Origin: Aralia elata
Lineage: Eukaryota; Streptophyta; Magnoliopsida; Apiales; Araliaceae
Direction: 5' to 3'
Assembly (NCBI GenBank): GCA_034770075.1
Contig: CM068384.1
Span: forward strand, 98,332,433 to 98,396,432
Length of the DNA: 64,000 bases
Part shown: piece by piece, positions 60,341 to 64,000 of the stretch
How the letters are laid out: each line of letters begins with the position of its first letter
How positions within the stretch are numbered: position 1 is the stretch's first letter
Position numbers and translations under genes: made by a program
The notes under the pieces: model-generated
Databases searched by the model: none
Seen by the model: the letters and a program-made list of their open reading frames with translations, nothing else
Told to the model about the DNA's origin: nothing

Positions 60341-60959
60341 ATAATAAGTCCACACAACCCATTTTGAGTCGTCAATAACATTCTACAAAAATACAAATAC
60401 AAATACGAATTTTTTCATATACAACTAATATTTGTCGTGCAAAATACGACCACACATATATTGTGACTTTCCAAACAAATATCGTACTGTATGGTACCAC
60501 AGTATCCAAACCCAAATTATTACAATGCCGTAAAAAGACGGCAACACACGTTTTAAGTCTCCAGTACAATTATTATTCAACTATGTTATAACTTGATGAG
60601 GACAACCACCAACTCGGACCATTATTCCACTTCCCGGCTAGTACCAGCTACATTTTCCTTTCCTGAGAAGAACAATGGGATAAAATTGAAAAGGGTGAGC
60701 TCAAATAGCCCAGTAGGAAATATCATGACTAAGATAATGAAGAATAAAATTATCTTTAGCCTTCAACCGAAATAAATTAGAGATTTAAAAATATTATATT
60801 TGTTCAACAACAACAGCTGCAACGGAACGAACAATCCATTAGAAGAGTCAAGTAGATTATAATATCTACCATCTTCTATAAGTTAAAGGATCACCACCAA
60901 TATTATATCCCTGTAACACCAATCAACAATTCCTGTTTATGAACAACCAAATCAACAAT

Positions 60960-61190
60960 TTATTATTCAACAGCCTCTCTTTGCACTACGTGCCAAAGAT
61001 ATTTATTTGCAACATCACCGGTCATGATCATGCCAAACGCCAGTTCATCTTTGCACTACGGGCCAAAGAGAACTTTCACCATACGCCTTTGTTTGTAACA
61101 CCAAAAGTCATGATTATACCAATACACAGTTTGGTCAAAATCATGTCACGCCAGTTCATCTTTGCACTACGGCCCAAATAGAACTATCAC
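60960..61190. repeat. Diverged direct repeats in the gypsy LTR
   Basis: CAGTTCATCTTTGCACTACG(G)GCC recurs at about 61041 and 61150, with a related TCTTTGCACTACGTGCC at 60976; spacing is about 70 to 110 bp. Confidence 0.7.
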
Positions 61191-61625
61191 CACAATTTAA
61201 GTATGAGGATGAGGATGATGACAATGATACAGTGAGATTAAGGATAAGAAAAACTTTATAATTTAATCAGTATCAAAGATTGACCAAATTGCCAACACGA
61301 TGACCAAATTGTGGAGTCAAATTCAAGAATGATATTCAAGAAATTATTTCATGCTTCAACTATAACGTATAAAATGAAATAGAAAGATTCAAGTGAAAAG
61401 ATATTAGATGAAGCACAAACTATTAAGTATATTCTACTAATTTTCAGGAATTTTCTCCATTTAAAAGTAAGGTTTTGGAAACAAACAAAGATTTCTTATC
61501 ATAAATGGAGAAATGTGAAAGAAAAAGATATCCCTTAAAGAGTACGAAAGAAATGATACGTTATACGAGTATACCAGAATATATGAAACTGCAAATGGAT
61601 TTTCACCCGTCATGCGATAATTCGC

Positions 61626-61945
61626 GTAGACAGGTTATTTCCACAAGAGATTAATAAGTAATGAATACAAAGGGTTATTCACCAGGTACGACACTCGTAC
61701 ATACAAGTTATCCCCACAGAATAATAAGGAATGAATATAAAGGGTATTCACCAAGTACGACACTCGTACATACAGGTTATTTCCACAGAATAATAAGGAA
61801 TGAATACAAAGGGTATTCACCAGGTACGACACTCGTACATACAGGTTATTCCCACAGAATAATAAGGAATGAATACAAAGGGTATTCACCAGGCATGCGT
61901 CATACCGCACGAACAGGTTATCCCCACAAATTAATACAGAATGAA
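61626..61945. repeat. ~69-bp tandem repeat, about four units
   Basis: ATGAATACAAAGGGTATTC starts units at 61661, 61731, 61800 and 61869 (spacing 70, 69, 69), each including ACGACACTCGTACATACAGG and CCCACAGAATAATAAGGA. A degenerate unit flanks each side. Confidence 0.92.
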
Positions 61946-62200
61946 TAACAACCTTTATGAGTATAATACCACTTACGAACATGAAAGCAAATGATATTAT
62001 ATATGAGTATGAAAGAAATGATATTCCCTACCTTCGTTAACTGGATGTTACTTTCTATGAAGTTTACTAACTTTGGACAATACTAGTATTCTCACAAATA
62101 CTTATAATAGCCTAGCACACTAAGAGAACTTAAGAAATTTAGAGAGAGAGAGGAAGTATAGGCAATGAAGGTGTGAAAATTTCTTAAGCAAACTTTCCCT

Positions 62201-62207
62201 ATTTATA
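62201..62207 (-). promoter_or_regulatory. TATA box of the Ty3-gypsy LTR
   Basis: TATAAAT on the minus strand in CCTATAAATAGGGAAAG, followed by a stretch resembling a transcript leader. Confidence 0.6.
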
Positions 62208-62286
62208 GGAAAATCAAGGTGAGGGAATTTTGGTCTTTTCCCCAACTTTTCTTGGTTTATTACGCTTATACCTTTGGCATATTCTT

Positions 62287-62368
62287 TTAATATCATCCAT
62301 CCATTTTTTCTTTAATCTATATCATCCATCCATTTTTTCTTTAATCTATATCATCCATCCATTTTTTC
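62287..62368. repeat. ~29-bp tandem repeat, about 2.8 units
   Basis: TATCATCCATCCATTTTTTC preceded by TTTAATCTA recurs without interruption. Confidence 0.85.
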
Positions 62369-62760
62369 AAAAAGATTAATCCATTATCAAAAGATATTTC
62401 CATTATCAAAAAGATAAAACCATTATAAAAAAATAAATCCATTATCACAATAAATCCCTTTTTCTGTATTATTGAGTTAAATGTATTAATATCACAGATA
62501 ACATATACTCGCAATACTGATAACTAGATTATTCTCAGGAAAGAGGGGGCCTTCCATAAAAATGGCGCACAATTAAATAACCCCTTTCCTTGACAGAATT
62601 CCTAGACATTGTCAATAATGCTAAAATATCCTATCAAATAATATGAGTTACAGTGTCGTGACAAATAATAAAAAATATTATGCAGATGCTACTGTAACAA
62701 TTATTGAATCAAGATATTGTGCAATTGTTACTTTATCAATTATTGAATCAATAATATAAA

Positions 62761-62840
62761 ACACTGTGGAACACCGTGTGCTACTGTGGAATAACGTGTG
62801 CTACTGTGGAATAACGTGTGCTACTGTGGAATAACGCGTT
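62761..62840. repeat. 20-bp tandem repeat, four units
   Basis: CTACTGTGGAATAACGTGTG and variants at 62761, 62781, 62801 and 62821. Confidence 0.92.
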
Positions 62841-63166
62841 TTACTGTTCTTTTTATCACCGGGTATCTCAACAGTTATCGGTTAAAGTTTTGCCGCCAAT
62901 TTCTATCACTTTCTATATCCGACAGTTAACCCGTTGTGGGGCCCACTATCATTGACAATATTGTCATTTCGGCGCCGTCGTACGGTACCGAATATAATAT
63001 TTCCCGACAGAAAGATTATTCCCCGACAAAAAAAATATTTCCCGACATACTGTTTTGCATATAACACCCTTAACTATAACATTATATCATTTAAGCACTT
63101 CACTATTTAGAAAAAAAAATAATAAATTTTTATTTCATAAAGTCGGGATCTTACAATCTCCCCTCC

Positions 63167-64000
63167 TTATGAAATTTTGTCCTCGAAATTGACGTACGTA
63201 CTTGGAATTTCGAAAAGGTGAGGATACCTTGCTCTCACTTCAGATTCTAACTCCCGGATTATTTCCTCTATATCATGGTTTCTCCATAAAACTTTGACTC
63301 GAGGTATAACCTTTGAGCGTAGAATCTGCTCCTTCTTATTTAAGACCTTGACAGGTATCTCCTCATACGTTAAATCCTCTGCTATCTCGTCTGGTTCTAA
63401 TTCAATAACGTGGTTTGGATCTTTCACATATTTACATAGCATGGATATGTGAAAAATATTATGAACACGAGACATGCTCGGCGATAAGGCGAGTCTGTAG
63501 GCCACAGTTCCTACTCGATCGAGGATTTCAAATGGACCGATAAATCGAGGGTTGAGCTATCCTCTCTTTTCGAATCTTGTATCTCCTTTCCATAGAGTAA
63601 CATGTAAGAATACATGGCCTCCGATTTTGAATTCATCATCCCTTAGATGAAGATCAACATAACTCTATTGAAGATTTCGTGCTGCTTATATACGTTGTCA
63701 TCTTCACGTGGGTTCGTGGAGTCTTTAACTCTATATTCATCCATTGTAAGTCATCCAAAATGGGCCTTTACGTTGTCAACATCGTACTCGTACTTGCATA
63801 TGTTCTTTTACGCAATGCGTCAGCTACTACGTTCGCCTTTCCAGGATGGTATTGAATGGTATGGTCGTAATCCTTCAACAGCTCGAGCCACGTCGTTGTC
63901 ACATGTTGAGTTCCTTCTAGGTGAAGAAATGTTTGAGGCTTTTATGATCTGTATAGATTTCTATTTACTCCCGTCTTTCTTCTTTACGAATAAAATAGGA
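63167..64000 (-). pseudogene. Remnant Ty3-gypsy pol (RT start, RNase H, integrase C-terminus)
   Basis: Right to left: an RT entry motif PILFVKKKDGS (63999-63967) is followed within about 15 bp by RNase H IYTDHKSLKHFF (about 63950), so the RT core is absent. RNase H continues (YHPGKANVVADALRK, after a 1-base loss near 63890) to about 63785. The integrase core (HHCC and DDE) is not there; the next recognisable part is the integrase C-terminal region FLHVTLWKGDTRFEKRG-stop-LNPRFIGPF (63630-63540). The final open stretch 63505-63167 (MAYRLALSPSMSRVHNIFHI...) is the usual C-terminal tail of Tekay/Del-type gypsy pol. The copy is non-autonomous. Confidence 0.82.

Larger units (their letters stand above)
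56824..60360 (-). mobile_element. Truncated Ty1-copia (Tork/Tnt1-like) retrotransposon
   Basis: Read leftward it holds a GAG-pre-integrase end, integrase, RT, RNase H, polypurine tract and 3' LTR. The gag, PBS and 5' LTR are missing: the coding similarity stops near 60350, where sequence of a Ty3-gypsy LTR type begins. It truncates PTH copy C on its left side. Confidence 0.88.
60365..63155 (-). repeat. Long 3' LTR of the Ty3-gypsy element (left end uncertain)
   Basis: Starts (minus strand) TGTAAGATCCCGAC after the purine tract ATAAGGAGGGGAGATT. A minus-strand TATA box lies at 62201-62207 (CCTATAAATAGGG). The part after the TATA box holds several tandem arrays, listed separately. If 60365 is the true end, the LTR is about 2.8 kb. 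Confidence 0.65.
60365..64000 (-). mobile_element. Ty3-gypsy retrotransposon, 3' part, internally deleted
   Basis: Minus orientation: pol remnants (63167-64000), purine tract and a long 3' LTR ending (plus coordinates) at 63155. The left LTR end is not certain; it lies somewhere between 60360 and about 60900. The element runs off the right edge. Confidence 0.8.

Noticed and set aside
61626..61945. CRISPR-like array
   Set aside because: The 69-bp units are contiguous and similar along their whole length, with no unique spacers, inside a plant LTR.
1..64000. tRNA, rRNA or snoRNA genes
   Set aside because: No cloverleaf with A/B boxes or rRNA core sequence was recognised. The only tRNA-related match is the retrotransposon PBS at 13229.

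Overview
The window is nuclear DNA of a flowering plant, almost certainly a eudicot: AT-rich, with intron-containing genes and dense nested plant transposable elements (Ty1-copia, Ty3-gypsy, MULE, hAT, Stowaway and Tourist families). No organelle, bacterial or viral genome signature was seen. The species cannot be named from the sequence.

Only two host genes look intact. (1) An importin-5 type karyopherin lies on the minus strand at the left edge. Ten phase-compatible exons encode about the first 776 residues, and the rest lies beyond base 1. (2) A single-exon F-box/kelch gene (SKIP25/KUF1-like) lies on the minus strand at 46203-47387. Between and beside them are two decayed copies of a mitochondrial-type peptidyl-tRNA hydrolase gene (PTH). 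Copy A (29717-40785) keeps all eight coding exons but has a one-base frameshift and a lost splice acceptor. Copy C (51235-56823) is truncated. From memory, Arabidopsis has importin At5g19820 next to PTH At5g19830, so this looks like an ancestral gene pair prised apart by insertions.

Layout: 1-6157 importin; 6400-11350 MITEs and a 2.7-kb block (A) repeated at 41.0-43.9 kb (B); 11489-11756 a small reading frame cut by the next element; 11757-29071 a 17.3-kb Sirevirus (SIRE-type Ty1-copia) element with 5-bp target duplication, both LTRs, PBS, PPT, decayed gag-pol and a third downstream ORF. A 1.29-kb hAT element and a 3.4-kb LTR-like block sit inside it. Then PTH copy A, whose introns hold an inverted repeat carrying an intact RNase H-like ORF and a copia fragment; block B with a private Tourist MITE; an LTR-like remnant; a hairpin MULE-MITE; the F-box gene; a 1.1-kb MULE with about 220-bp TIRs; PTH copy C interrupted by a FAR1-type MULE; a truncated Tork-like copia (56824-60360, minus); and the 3' end of an internally deleted Ty3-gypsy element (to 64000, minus).

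The two intact genes show no functional link. The most unusual signals are a 9-bp motif (ATCGTAGAG) recurring through LTR, gag, pol and ORF3 of the Sirevirus, the LTR-like insertion flanked by an 18-bp rather than 5-bp duplication, the intronic RNase H inverted repeat, and the parallel decay of both PTH copies. All alignments were done by eye; boundaries marked approximate should be treated so.
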